The notes: a model not told the origin generated them from the sequence alone. A stretch of DNA of 64,000 bases from Salinilacustrithrix flava (GCA_024128875.1 JAMYFF010000003.1:186001-250000); one strand, 5' to 3'. Positions 50,031 to 59,036 are shown, counted from the first letter of the stretch. A program made the numbers and translations.

Positions 50031-51344
50031 TCAGCGACCGTCTGACGGCATCGACGTAGGCCAGAGCAGCGCGCTGAAGCGCCGGCCGACGAGCAGGACG
50101 GCCACGACGAGTGCGGCACCACCGAAGACCACGAGCGTCCCGGTGACGCTCTCGAGGAGCTCTGGCGCGGCCAGCATCGCCACGGCCAGCCCGACCATGA
50201 CGGCCCCGGTGACGAGCCGGAGCAGCCGATCGTGGTGCTGCTGGAGGCGCGCAGCGCGCATGGTGACCACGACGGCCCCGAACAGCAGCAGCTCATCGAT
50301 CAGGAAGATCGCCATGTACAGGGCGAACAGGCTGGCCGCGACCGCAGCGCCGGGGTCGGCCGCGGCGAGGAGGTTGGTCCACAGCAGTGGCAGGGCGGCG
50401 CTGCACGGGGTCTCGGCCAGGGAGACGCCGGCCGCCAGGACCACCGTGCCGGCCATCACCCCGAGCACCGACCGCTCCGGCGAGACCAGCGCCCGACCTC
50501 GCCGGTAGATGCCCGGCTTGGCCGAACCCGGGATCGCCAGCGTCGCCGGCGCCGCTCGCATCGCGTCCCGCAGGTTCACCGCACCGAACACCAGGATCAC
50601 CGCGGCGACCAGCCGCTGGACCCACGTCAGGTACGACACGTAGCTGAGCAGGGAGTAGGCGCCGACGATGTACAGGCCGTAGAGCGCCGTCGTCACGGTG
50701 AGGAAGGTCGTGCCGACGAGGGCGACGCGTCCCCGCGAGCCGCTGTGCAGCACCAGGGCGAGCAGCACCGAGAGCACCCACAGCGAGCACGGGTTCACGC
50801 CGTCCACGAACGCGATCACCACGGTGCTGGTCAGCAGCGACGACGACCCCACGTCGACCGCGCCGACGAAGGGCACGTCGACCGTGTCCCGCTCCTCCGT
50901 CGGCGCCTCCGCGGGTGCCGAGACGTCCTCGGCCGCGAGCCGACGCTCGACCTCATCGCGGATCGCGTCCGCGGTCGATGCGCTGAACCCGATCCACAGG
51001 CGCTCCCCCAGCACGATGGCCGGCACCGCGCCTGGCGACTCCCCGCGCGACTCGACCGCCTCGGTGTAGGCCAGCTGCGCGGTGCGATCGCCGGTGAGCT
51101 CGTGGTACCGGACGACCACCCCGGGCACCTCGGTGGCCAGGTCCTCCAGGAACTCCCGAGCCGCGTGGCAGTGGGGGCACGTCTCCAACCCGTACAGGTC
51201 GATCTCGACCGCCTCGTCCGCCGCGGCCGGTGCCGCGATCGCCGCACGGGCGCCGACCAGCAGGCCGGCGCTGGCCAGCAGGGCGACGAAGAGGACGACG
51301 ACCGAGCGCCTCACCTGCGCAGCGGACCACCCGACGCCGGCCAC
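50031..51344 (-). CDS. Glutaredoxin-like domain fused to a CcdA/DsbD-type membrane protein
   Basis: A 437-residue protein. An N-terminal signal/anchor (about 13-37) leads to an extracytoplasmic glutaredoxin-like domain (LYGLETCPHCHAAREFLEDL, motif CPHC, cis-Pro at GAVPAIVLG). Then come six or so membrane helices with two conserved Cys sites, GVNPCSLWV and ETPCSAALPLLW. The design passes electrons across the membrane to extracytoplasmic thiols. The fusion lies convergent with the selenoprotein operon (22-bp gap). A link between them is possible, but it may also serve general disulfide reduction. Confidence 0.87.
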   Translation of the reverse strand: MAGVGWSAAQVRRSVVVLFVALLASAGLLVGARAAIAAPAAADEAVEIDLYGLETCPHCHAAREFLEDLATEVPGVVVRYHELTGDRTAQLAYTEAVESRGESPGAVPAIVLGERLWIGFSASTADAIRDEVERRLAAEDVSAPAEAPTEERDTVDVPFVGAVDVGSSSLLTSTVVIAFVDGVNPCSLWVLSVLLALVLHSGSRGRVALVGTTFLTVTTALYGLYIVGAYSLLSYVSYLTWVQRLVAAVILVFGAVNLRDAMRAAPATLAIPGSAKPGIYRRGRALVSPERSVLGVMAGTVVLAAGVSLAETPCSAALPLLWTNLLAAADPGAAVAASLFALYMAIFLIDELLLFGAVVVTMRAARLQQHHDRLLRLVTGAVMVGLAVAMLAAPELLESVTGTLVVFGGAALVVAVLLVGRRFSALLWPTSMPSDGR

Positions 51345-51382
51345 GGGCAGAGGCGGAGGGTCCTCTCCTCAGGGGCCCTTGG

Positions 51383-52246
51383 TCACGGCAAGCGGTAGCG
51401 GTCCCGCTCGACCACGGCGAGGCCGTCGGCGACGAGGCCGGCGGCCACCCGGGCAGCACGGGCCTGATCATCGGGCCAGCCCATCACCGCGGCCAGCGCA
51501 TCGTGCTCGACGGGGCCGGCCCGCATGGCGTCGACCAGTCGGCCCCGTCCTTGGCGGTCCGAGCCGTCGAAGCGGGACTGGCGCGCGCTGATCCCGGCGG
51601 AGCCGTCGATGGGGTCGGGGGTCCGGAAGCCGGCCGTCGCCCAGGCGCAGTGGAGGCGGATCGGGCAGTCGCCGCACCGGGGGGCGCGCTTGCGGCAGAC
51701 CGAGGCGCCGAGGTCGAACACGGCCTGCCCCCACGTCCAGCCCCAGCCCCCGGGGACCGCGGCATCGGCGACGGCCTGCGCCTCCTTCGCCGGGAGCGGT
51801 CGGCCGGCCAGCGCTCGGGCCACGAACCGGCCGGCGTTGGTGTCCACGAGGCCGATGTCGCGCTCGTGGGCGAACACCAGCACGGCCCGGGCGGTGTAGG
51901 GACCGACGCCGGGCAGGTCCAGGAGCTCGGTCAGCGTGTCGGGGAGCGCGCCATCGTGGTGCTCGACGCAGCGGACGGCCGTCCGGTGGAGGTGGACGGC
52001 CCGGCGGTTGTAGCCGAGGCCGGCCCACTCGTCGATGACGTCGCCGACCGGTGCGGCCGCACACTCGACGACCGTCGGGAACCGCTCCAGGAAGCGGACG
52101 TAGCGCTCGGTGACCCGGCTGACCTGCGTCTGCTGGAGCATCAGCTCCGACACCAGCACCGCCCACGGATCACGGCTGCGGCGCCAGGGCAGGTCCCGGC
52201 CCTCGCGGGACCACCACTCGATCAGTTCACGCTGGACCGGGCGCAC
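51383..52246 (-). CDS. mutY: A/G-specific adenine glycosylase
   Basis: Removes adenine mispaired with 8-oxoguanine. The 287-residue product has catalytic Glu34 (SELMLQQTQVSRV), the hairpin LPGVGPYTARAVLVFA, catalytic Asp135 (VDTNAGR) and the iron-sulfur ligands Cys184, Cys191, Cys194 and Cys200 (C-x6-C-x2-C-x5-C). It lacks the C-terminal NUDIX-like 8-oxoG domain, as in other short actinobacterial MutY proteins. The start is uncertain by a few codons. Confidence 0.94.
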   Translation of the reverse strand: MRPVQRELIEWWSREGRDLPWRRSRDPWAVLVSELMLQQTQVSRVTERYVRFLERFPTVVECAAAPVGDVIDEWAGLGYNRRAVHLHRTAVRCVEHHDGALPDTLTELLDLPGVGPYTARAVLVFAHERDIGLVDTNAGRFVARALAGRPLPAKEAQAVADAAVPGGWGWTWGQAVFDLGASVCRKRAPRCGDCPIRLHCAWATAGFRTPDPIDGSAGISARQSRFDGSDRQGRGRLVDAMRAGPVEHDALAAVMGWPDDQARAARVAAGLVADGLAVVERDRYRLP

Positions 52247-52273
52247 CCGCTCAGTGTGCGCTGCCGGTCCCGG

Positions 52274-53308
52274 TCAGATGGGGCAGAGCACCCAGGTGTC
52301 GAGGTCGAGGAGCACGCCGTCCGCGTACTTGCCGTCGTCGCCCCGCAGGGTCGTGGACTCGTCGCGACCCTTCGTGGCCACGAGGCGGACCCGCAGCGCG
52401 CCGACGCCGGGGGCGCTGGTCTCGGCCTTGTCGAGGACCTCGGACCAGGCGTAGACGGTGTCGCCGGCGAAGGCCGGGGCGGTGTGGGCGCCGGCGTTGA
52501 TGGCGGCCACCATGGCGGCGTTGGCCAGGCCGTTGAACTGCAGAGCCCGGGCCAGGCTGATGATGTGGCCGCCGTAGATGAGCCGGCGGCCGTCGTCGCG
52601 GGCCTCGGTGTTGAAGTGGACCTTGGCGGTGTTCTGCCACAGCCGGGTCGCCAGCATGTGCTCGGCGTCGGTGAGCGTGACCCCGTCGACGTGGTCGATC
52701 TTCTCGCCCACCTCGTAGTCGCCGAAGCGGTGGGGTTCGCCGGCGGCGGCGAAGTCGTAGCCGGTGAAGTCCAGGCCGGCCGGCACGATGAGGTCCTCGG
52801 GTGCGACCGCGTCGGCGAGGTCCGGCACGACGGTCTCGGGCGCGGGGGCGTCGACGTCGGCCTTGCGGACCATCACCCACCGGGCCCAGTCGATGGCGAT
52901 CTCGCCCCGCTGGTTCGTCGCGGTGGAGCGGACGTAGACGACGCCGGTCTTGCCGTTGGAGTTCTGCTTGAGGCCGATCACCTCGGAGCTGGCCCGCAGC
53001 GTGTCGCCGGGTCGGACCGGCTGGTGGAAGCGGCACTCGGCGTAGCCCAGGTTGGCCACCGCGTTGAGCGAGATGTCCGGCACGGTCTTGCCGAACGCGA
53101 CGTGGAACCCGATGAGCTCCTCGACCGGCGCCGGGGACAGCCCGGACGCGGCGGCGAACTCGTCTGAGGACGGGAGGGCGAAGCGGGACGGGTACAGCGC
53201 GGTGTAGAGGGCTCGGTCACCGCTCGTGACGGTGCGGGGCGTGGCGTGCTCGATGACCTGGCCGATGCGGAAGTCCTCGAAGAAGTTGCCCGGGTTCGTC
53301 TTGCTCAT
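52274..53308 (-). CDS. MaoC-family double-hotdog dehydratase, probable mesaconyl-CoA hydratase
   Basis: A 344-residue protein with two hotdog domains (about 1-160 and 175-344). FFEDFRIGQVIEHATPRTVT opens the first, and FGDYEVGEKIDHVDGVTLTDAEHMLATRLWQNTAKVHFN opens the second with the hydratase signature. Size and layout fit mesaconyl-CoA hydratase (Mch) of the ethylmalonyl-CoA pathway. The neighbouring methylsuccinyl-CoA dehydrogenase candidate supports that, since its product would be the substrate here. Other MaoC hydratases are possible. ATG 53308 (MSKTNPGNFFED). Confidence 0.85.
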   Translation of the reverse strand: MSKTNPGNFFEDFRIGQVIEHATPRTVTSGDRALYTALYPSRFALPSSDEFAAASGLSPAPVEELIGFHVAFGKTVPDISLNAVANLGYAECRFHQPVRPGDTLRASSEVIGLKQNSNGKTGVVYVRSTATNQRGEIAIDWARWVMVRKADVDAPAPETVVPDLADAVAPEDLIVPAGLDFTGYDFAAAGEPHRFGDYEVGEKIDHVDGVTLTDAEHMLATRLWQNTAKVHFNTEARDDGRRLIYGGHIISLARALQFNGLANAAMVAAINAGAHTAPAFAGDTVYAWSEVLDKAETSAPGVGALRVRLVATKGRDESTTLRGDDGKYADGVLLDLDTWVLCPI

Positions 53309-53357
53309 GTCGGGAGAACCTACAAAGGCCCTGGCGGCAGACGCCCATCGACCCCCA

Positions 53358-53612
53358 TCAGTCGATGTCGAGCCCGAGCGCCTCGAAGATCTCCCGCTTG
53401 CGGGCGACGAATCGCTCCTCGGTGATCTCGCCGTTGTCGTGCTGCTCGGCGAGCCGCCCGTACTCGGCCATGAGGGCGCCTTCGTCGACGTCGACGCCTT
53501 CGTCCTCGGCGTCGCGCCGCTCCTGACGTCGGGCGTCCTTCTCGCGAGCGCGGTCTTGGCGATCCGCCTCACGCTGGCGCTTCTCGAAGCTCTGGTTGCC
53601 ACGCTGGGCCAT
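53358..53612 (-). CDS. Small SHOCT-domain protein, 84 aa
   Basis: The N-terminal half is a highly charged helix (SFEKRQREADRQDRAREKDARR in parts). The C-terminal half has the SHOCT pattern (LAEQHDNGEITEERFVARKREIF), a short oligomerisation motif. No membrane part. ATG 53612. The partner is unknown. Confidence 0.75.
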   Translation of the reverse strand: MAQRGNQSFEKRQREADRQDRAREKDARRQERRDAEDEGVDVDEGALMAEYGRLAEQHDNGEITEERFVARKREIFEALGLDID

Positions 53613-53723
53613 CGGGTCCGTCCTCTCCTCCCCATGGAACGTACCGGCGCAACCACCGACGACCCTCACGGGGTCGCCCGCCCTGCTTGGAAGGCGCCGG
53701 TTACCCACCGGTACCCTGCCGCC

Positions 53724-55319
53724 ATGATCGCCCCCGACCTGCAACGAGCCGCTGCCGCCATCGACGCCGCCCGGAGCGTGCTCGACAAGGCCGCCGCCCG
53801 CCTCGCCGAGCTCGGCGACATCGACGCCAACCAGGTGCTCGCCTACGACCTCGCGCACGCCACCGCGGCGGTCGAGATGTCGGGGACGCTGCTCGACTAC
53901 GGCGCCAAGGGCGACATCGAGGCCCGCATCGCCTGCGCCTTCGCCGCCGACGCCGTCGGCGAGCTGGCCGCCAAGCTGTTCGGCCGCGAGGCCGAGTGGG
54001 GTGTCGAACCCGGTGCGCTCGACGGCGCACGCGAGTTCGTCGGCACCTACCGCTCCCCGGAGTTCCTCACCACCATCGACGGCGAGGGCCCCCGCCACCT
54101 CGACGGCGACTTCGAGATGGTCCAGGACACCTTCCGCCGCTTCGGCGAGGACCAGATCAAGCCCCACGCCGAGCACGTGCACCGCACCAATGGCGACGTG
54201 CCCGAGGACGTCATCAGCGGCCTGGCCGAGCTGGGGGCGTTCGGCCTGTCGATCCCCGAGGAGTTCGGCGGGTTCGCGTCGGGCGGCGAGTCCGACTACA
54301 TGGGCATGGTCGTCGCCACCGAGGAGCTGTCCCGCGCCAGCCTCGGCATCGGCGGCTCCCTCATCACCCGCCCCGAGATCATGACCCGGGCCGTGGAGAA
54401 GGGCGGCACGCAGGAGCAGAAGGAGTACTGGCTCCCCAAGCTGGCCACCACAGAGGTCATGTGCGCTGTCGCCGTCACCGAGCCCGACTACGGGTCCGAC
54501 GTGGCCGGCATCAAGTGCACCGCCACCCGGGACACGCTCGACGACGGCACCGAGGGCTGGCGCATCAACGGCGTCAAGACCTGGTGCACCTTCGGCGCCC
54601 GCGCCGACGTCCTGCTCCTGCTCGCCCGCACCGACCCGGACCGCTCCCTCGGCCACAAGGGCCTGTCGATGTTCATCGTCCCCAAGCCCCAGGGCGACGG
54701 CCACGGCTTCGAGTTCGAAGACGGTCACGGCGGCAAGATGGAGGGCCGCCCGATCGACACCATCGGGTACCGGGGCATGCACTCCTACGAGATCGCCCTC
54801 GACAGCTGGTTCGTCCCCCAGGACAACCTGATCGGTGGTGACGACGGACTGGGTCGCGGCTTCTACCTCCAGATGGAGGGCTTCGAGAACGGCCGGCTCC
54901 AGACCGCCGCCCGCGCCGTCGGCGTCATGCAGGCCGCCTACGAGGAGGCCAAGCAGTACGCGGATGACCGCGCCGTGTTCGGCAAGCCCATCGCCGAGTA
55001 CCAGCTCACCCAGGCCAAGCTCGCCCGCATGGCCGTGATCATCCAGGCCAGCCGGCAGTTCTCCTACGCCGTGGCCAAGATGATGGCCAAGGGCGAGGGC
55101 GCCATGGAGGCCACGCTCGTGAAGGCCTACGTGTGCAAGGCCGCCGAGTGGGTCACCCGCGAGGCGCTGCAGATCCACGGCGGCTACGGCTACGCCGAGG
55201 AGTACCCGGTCAGCCGCTACTGGGTCGACGCCCGGGTGCTGTCGATCTTCGAGGGTGCCGACGAGACGCTGGCCATCAAGGTCATCGCCCGCCGCCTCGT
55301 GTCGGCCGCCAAGGGCTGA
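53724..55319 (+). CDS. Acyl-CoA dehydrogenase, probable methylsuccinyl-CoA dehydrogenase
   Basis: A 531-residue acyl-CoA dehydrogenase with an N-terminal helical extension of about 120 residues. That extension and size are characteristic of (2S)-methylsuccinyl-CoA dehydrogenase of the ethylmalonyl-CoA pathway. The core shows IPEEFGGFASGGESDYMGMV, AVTEPDYGSDVAGIKCTATR, KTWCTFGARADVLLLL, YADDRAVFGKPIAEYQLTQ and ALQIHGGYGYAEEYPVSRYW. The product mesaconyl-CoA would feed the MaoC hydratase at 52274. Isovaleryl-CoA-type activity cannot be excluded. ATG 53724. Confidence 0.9.
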   Translation: MIAPDLQRAAAAIDAARSVLDKAAARLAELGDIDANQVLAYDLAHATAAVEMSGTLLDYGAKGDIEARIACAFAADAVGELAAKLFGREAEWGVEPGALDGAREFVGTYRSPEFLTTIDGEGPRHLDGDFEMVQDTFRRFGEDQIKPHAEHVHRTNGDVPEDVISGLAELGAFGLSIPEEFGGFASGGESDYMGMVVATEELSRASLGIGGSLITRPEIMTRAVEKGGTQEQKEYWLPKLATTEVMCAVAVTEPDYGSDVAGIKCTATRDTLDDGTEGWRINGVKTWCTFGARADVLLLLARTDPDRSLGHKGLSMFIVPKPQGDGHGFEFEDGHGGKMEGRPIDTIGYRGMHSYEIALDSWFVPQDNLIGGDDGLGRGFYLQMEGFENGRLQTAARAVGVMQAAYEEAKQYADDRAVFGKPIAEYQLTQAKLARMAVIIQASRQFSYAVAKMMAKGEGAMEATLVKAYVCKAAEWVTREALQIHGGYGYAEEYPVSRYWVDARVLSIFEGADETLAIKVIARRLVSAAKG

Positions 55320-55331
55320 CCGAACCCCACC

Positions 55332-55383
55332 CGTTCTGGCCTACGGATCCCCGCACATGCGGGGGGATCCGTAGGCCAGAACG
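55332..55383. terminator. Long inverted repeat between convergent genes
   Basis: Arms of 21 bp (55332-55352, CGTTCTGGCCTACGGATCC with two more C; 55363-55383 the complement) are perfectly paired around GCACATGCGG. It lies after the dehydrogenase stop and before the OmpA-like gene end, so it may terminate both. The arms are longer than in a usual terminator. Confidence 0.7.
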
Positions 55384-55397
55384 ACTCATTGGCTGCG

Positions 55398-56954
55398 TCA
55401 ACCCACCGGGACGTCGAGCAGCCGGCCCTGCTCGGCCGGCAGCTGCACGGTGACCGTGTCCGGCGTGCGGGCCGGCGCGCCGACCCAGACCGAGAACCGG
55501 CGCTGCGCACCCTCGATCGCGGAGACGCCGAACAGGGTGTTGGCGCACGCACAGGTGCCGTCGGCGGCCACCGCCGGCAGCAGGAGCACGCTGCCGTCGA
55601 GCACGCCGATGCCGGAGGCGTCCGCACGCTGCCGGCCGAGGCCCACGTCGCGCAGGTCGACCAGCAGGTCGGTCGACCCGTCCGGGCCGGCGTCCTCGAC
55701 GGTCGCCACGAGGTCGATCCGGAGCCAATCACCCTGCTCGGTCGCCCCTTCCGCAGCCACACGCAGCCGGCTCCCGTCGGACTGCTCCAGCACCAAGCCT
55801 TCGTCGCCGGGTGCGGTCGGTCCGCCGCCGGGCGGCAGATCCGATGCGTCGGCGGCGGGCGCGTCGTCCTGCGAACGTTCGACGAGCAGCTCGACGCGGC
55901 GGTTGGCGGCGCGGGCTTCCTCGGTCGTGTCCTCGACCGCCGGTTCGGCCTCACCCCGGCCCTCCACCTGCGGCGGGAACTCGGCCGGCGGCAGCACGTC
56001 GGCCAGCGCGGCCGCCACGGCGTCCGCCCGCCGGGTCGACAGGTCGAGGTTGTAGTCGTCGCTGCCCTGGTCGTCGGTGTGCCCGGTGATGCGGACCGGA
56101 CCGGGACCGGCCGCCTGCACCTGGGCTGCGGCACGGGCCAGCGCAGCCTGTGCCTCGGGTGAGAGCTCGGCGCTGTCCAGCGCGAACAGCACGTCGGCGG
56201 CGAGCACCACCAGCGTCTGTGCCGGAGCCTGCTCGGTGCGCACCGCGCCGTCGAGCTCGCTGGTCCGCGCCACCACCGGCGAGGCCTCCCCGGTCGCACC
56301 GTCCGCCTCGACGTCACGTGCCTCCTCCTCGCCGAAGGCGGCGAGCTCGGCGACGTCCCCCTCCTCGACGGGCACGTCGGCGACGACCCCGAGCATCGGC
56401 CACAGCACATCGACCTGCTCGACGTCGTCGGGAAGCGTCGGGAACACGACACGCAGCCCGGCGGTGTCCCCTTCGCCGAGCGAGGGCGCCCCGGAGGTGG
56501 ACGTGGTCGCCGGTTCGCCGCCGACGGTCGCAGGGGAGGCGAGCAGGCCGGTGCTCGGTGCGAACAGGCGCACGTCCGACAGCGTGTGACGTCCGCCTGC
56601 GCCGTCGCGGGCGGCCATCGTGTCGCCGAGCGTCACGGTCTCGCCGGACGGCGCGTCCAGGACGGTCAGCGACGCCGTGAGCACAGTCCCGTCGTCGGTG
56701 TGCACCAGTGGGGCGACCTCCAACCGGACGCTCGCGCCGGACAGCTCACCCTCGACGCTGCCAGCCGGTTCGGCGGCGTCCTCGTCCTCCTCTGTCTCCG
56801 GTACCTGCTCGGTGTCGGGGGCGGATGTGCTCGCCGAGGGCGGGGCCTCGTCTGCAGCGGAGCCCTCGGAACCCCCGCACGCGGCGACCACCAGCGATGC
56901 GGCGGCGACCAGTCCCAGCCCGCGGCGCACCGTCGTGCGACACCGATCCATCAT
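55398..56954 (-). CDS. OmpA-domain lipoprotein
   Basis: A 518-residue lipoprotein (signal RRGLGLVAAASLVVAAC, lipobox VAAC), then an Asp/Glu/Ala/Pro-rich linker and a beta-rich region (about 60-250). The OmpA-like peptidoglycan-binding domain (about 265-385) includes DVLFALDSAELSPEAQAAL, ITGHTDDQGSDDYNLDLSTRRADAV and ANRRVELLVER. A C-terminal extension of two beta domains follows (the last containing TCACANTLF). It probably anchors the envelope to peptidoglycan. ATG 56954 overlaps the glycosyltransferase stop (TGATG). Confidence 0.9.
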   Translation of the reverse strand: MMDRCRTTVRRGLGLVAAASLVVAACGGSEGSAADEAPPSASTSAPDTEQVPETEEDEDAAEPAGSVEGELSGASVRLEVAPLVHTDDGTVLTASLTVLDAPSGETVTLGDTMAARDGAGGRHTLSDVRLFAPSTGLLASPATVGGEPATTSTSGAPSLGEGDTAGLRVVFPTLPDDVEQVDVLWPMLGVVADVPVEEGDVAELAAFGEEEARDVEADGATGEASPVVARTSELDGAVRTEQAPAQTLVVLAADVLFALDSAELSPEAQAALARAAAQVQAAGPGPVRITGHTDDQGSDDYNLDLSTRRADAVAAALADVLPPAEFPPQVEGRGEAEPAVEDTTEEARAANRRVELLVERSQDDAPAADASDLPPGGGPTAPGDEGLVLEQSDGSRLRVAAEGATEQGDWLRIDLVATVEDAGPDGSTDLLVDLRDVGLGRQRADASGIGVLDGSVLLLPAVAADGTCACANTLFGVSAIEGAQRRFSVWVGAPARTPDTVTVQLPAEQGRLLDVPVG

Positions 56955-57697
56955 CACTCCTCTGCGCCGGGTGCGGACCTCACGATCGTGAGGCCGCGCA
57001 GGTAGTACCAGTACGTCCGCCAGCGGATGTCGCCGACCGGCTTCAGCATCGAGAGCAGGTCGACGTACATGCGCGCCGTGCGCCGCAGGCCGTCGACGAC
57101 CCCGAACTTCACCCGCTTCGTGCGGTGGGACACGCCCTGCATCGTGTGGGCGTGCGTGCGCAGCCGGCCCTCGGCGATGACCTCGTTGATGCGGGTCTCG
57201 ATGGTGTAGCCAGCGTGCTTGGTGGCGGGGATGCGATCCCAGACCCAGCGGGGGATGATCCGCTCGCCCGACAGCGGCGGCAGCACCAGCACCAGCCAGT
57301 TGAGCCAGCCGTAGTCGAAGGCGCCGAGGCTCATCTCGGCCCGTCCGTCCAGCACCGGCTCGCAGATGGCGTCGAGGTGGGCGCTGGTGAGCCCGGTGCA
57401 GTCGGCGTCGACGAACAGGATGTGGGTGGCGTCGGTCGACTGCACACCCGCGTCCATGGCGTGGGCCTTGGAGCCGGTCGATCCCGGGCGGCCCACGACG
57501 CGGGCGCCCGCCTGCTCGGCGATGCGGGCGGTGTCGTCCGTGGAGCCGTCGTCGACGACGATGACCCGGCGGACGTGACGGCACCCCATCGCCGCCGCCA
57601 CGTTGTCGGCCACCGTCGTGGCCTCGTTGCGGGCGGGCATGACGACGTCGACCACCGCCGGCGCGCCGGCGTCGGGTCGATCGCGCTCGTCGGACAT
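56954..57697 (-). CDS. Family 2 glycosyltransferase
   Basis: A 247-residue GT-A fold enzyme. VVMPARNEATTV opens the fold. VIVVDDGSTDDTARIA and ILFVDADCTGLT supply the DxD-type and nucleotide-sugar-binding Asp residues. No membrane helix is obvious, so it is cytoplasmic or loosely attached. It makes an unknown glycan or glycolipid linkage. It lies in the same unit as the OmpA-domain lipoprotein and the next gene upstream, suggesting an envelope role. Confidence 0.9.
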   Translation of the reverse strand: MSDERDRPDAGAPAVVDVVMPARNEATTVADNVAAAMGCRHVRRVIVVDDGSTDDTARIAEQAGARVVGRPGSTGSKAHAMDAGVQSTDATHILFVDADCTGLTSAHLDAICEPVLDGRAEMSLGAFDYGWLNWLVLVLPPLSGERIIPRWVWDRIPATKHAGYTIETRINEVIAEGRLRTHAHTMQGVSHRTKRVKFGVVDGLRRTARMYVDLLSMLKPVGDIRWRTYWYYLRGLTIVRSAPGAEE

Positions 57698-57709
57698 CGC
57701 GGACCGGAC

Positions 57710-58510
57710 CTAGATGGTGCTCTTGAGCAGCTCGGGGACCACGGGCGTGTCGGTGCGGCGCAGCATGGCTTCCACCGACTCGAGCCCCTTGGGCCCCACG
57801 ACGCGGTCGACGAGCGACAGCGGCACGATCTCCTCGTCCAGCTCCCAGGGCTCGCCCTCCTGGTCCAACCGGTCGACGACGGACTGCCACAACCGCTCGG
57901 GCAGGAGCCGGCCCTCGCCGGCCACCAGCCACACGGCGGCGTCGGCGTCACGGGCGACCGCGGCCGCGGCGTGGGACCCGGCCACCGCGACGAACCCGTC
58001 CGGGCCGACCGCGGATGCCTCGAGCAGGACCAGGTTCGACCACCGGACCGCGCCGGCGAGGTTGGCCGGCGGGACCTCCTCGGCGGGCGAGTCGGCGTGC
58101 TCGAGGCGACGCACGAGCCCGGCTCCCTCGCCGAGGGAGTCCACCACGAGGGAGCGGATGTCGCCGCGGCGGATCAGCGCCGCGCCGACCTGCTCGGGCC
58201 AGCCGAGCACCGTGACCGTGATGTCGTCGGGAAGCTCGTAGGCGAGGGCGGCGGCGGTCTTGTCGTCCTGCAGGGCGGAGACGCAGCGGAACGCCTCGGC
58301 CCGCGGATCGTTGGTGGCCAGGACCCGCGCCGCGAGCCACCACATCGGACCGGACGTGGGGTGGCGGTCGATGATGCGCCGGCACGCCGTGACCAGCCCG
58401 GAGGGGTCGTCGACGAAGCCGGCCAGGGCGCGTGCGACCTCCTCGGCCAGGGCGGCGTGGTCCACGCCGCCGGCCCGCGCCACGTAGCGGAGGCGCTCGA
58501 TCGGGTGCAT
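57710..58510 (-). CDS. Conserved hypothetical protein, 266 aa
   Basis: A soluble protein. The N-terminus is MHPIERLRYVARAGGVDHAALAEEV, followed by RRIIDRHPTSGPMWWLAARVL. The central part has a Rossmann-like layout (ITVTVLGWPEQVGAALIRR, and later VRWSNLVLLEASAVGPDGFVAV). The latter recalls translation-initiation-factor-2B-like proteins (a VLLEASAVG patch), but I do not claim that function. ATG overlaps the DUF2269 stop (TGATG). It lies 12 bp upstream of the glycosyltransferase gene, so it is probably in the same operon. Confidence 0.75.
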   Translation of the reverse strand: MHPIERLRYVARAGGVDHAALAEEVARALAGFVDDPSGLVTACRRIIDRHPTSGPMWWLAARVLATNDPRAEAFRCVSALQDDKTAAALAYELPDDITVTVLGWPEQVGAALIRRGDIRSLVVDSLGEGAGLVRRLEHADSPAEEVPPANLAGAVRWSNLVLLEASAVGPDGFVAVAGSHAAAAVARDADAAVWLVAGEGRLLPERLWQSVVDRLDQEGEPWELDEEIVPLSLVDRVVGPKGLESVEAMLRRTDTPVVPELLKSTI

Positions 58511-58968
58511 CAGGCTCCGGGCTTGAAGATCATCAGGTACAGCATGACGAGCAGCAGCACCACGACGATGGGGCCGGCCTTCGCCAGCACGTCACGACCC
58601 TTGGCGTCCCCGGAAGCCAGGAGCCGCTGGCCCTTCCCGACCATCCCGCTCACGACGCCGGCGATGGCGAACCAGACCAGGAAGGACAGGGAGATCCAGG
58701 TGTCCGAGAACTCGATGACCTCGTCGGACACCACGATCATGAGGATGCCGGTGAGCAGCGCCACGACGAGCGAGCCCATCACGATCTTCTTCGTGTAGTC
58801 GTGGGCGAAGCCGGCCCAGCTCTGCAAGGTGGTGTCGCCGCCCTGGCGCGCCAGGTGTCGCTCGAGCAGCGGATTCACGACCGTCGGCGCGAACGCGGCG
58901 ATGACCGCCACGATGTGCAGCAGCAGCAGGATGTTGTAACCGGTGTCGGCGTAGGCAGCGAGGACCAC
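58510..58968 (-). CDS. DUF2269-family membrane protein
   Basis: A 152-residue protein with four predicted membrane helices (about 9-30, 60-80, 90-110, 128-148) and the pattern LLLLHIVAVIAAFAPTVVNPL. It matches the DUF2269 family by size and layout. The function is unknown. It starts GTG at 58968, is divergent from 59037 onward, and leads the envelope-gene unit. Confidence 0.85.
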   Translation of the reverse strand: MVLAAYADTGYNILLLLHIVAVIAAFAPTVVNPLLERHLARQGGDTTLQSWAGFAHDYTKKIVMGSLVVALLTGILMIVVSDEVIEFSDTWISLSFLVWFAIAGVVSGMVGKGQRLLASGDAKGRDVLAKAGPIVVVLLLVMLYLMIFKPGA

Positions 58969-59036
58969 GGGTTGCTCCAGGTGGTTCGAGGGGCGGATCT
59001 GCTGGCGCGGAACCTACCTTGCTAACTTCCCCCGCC

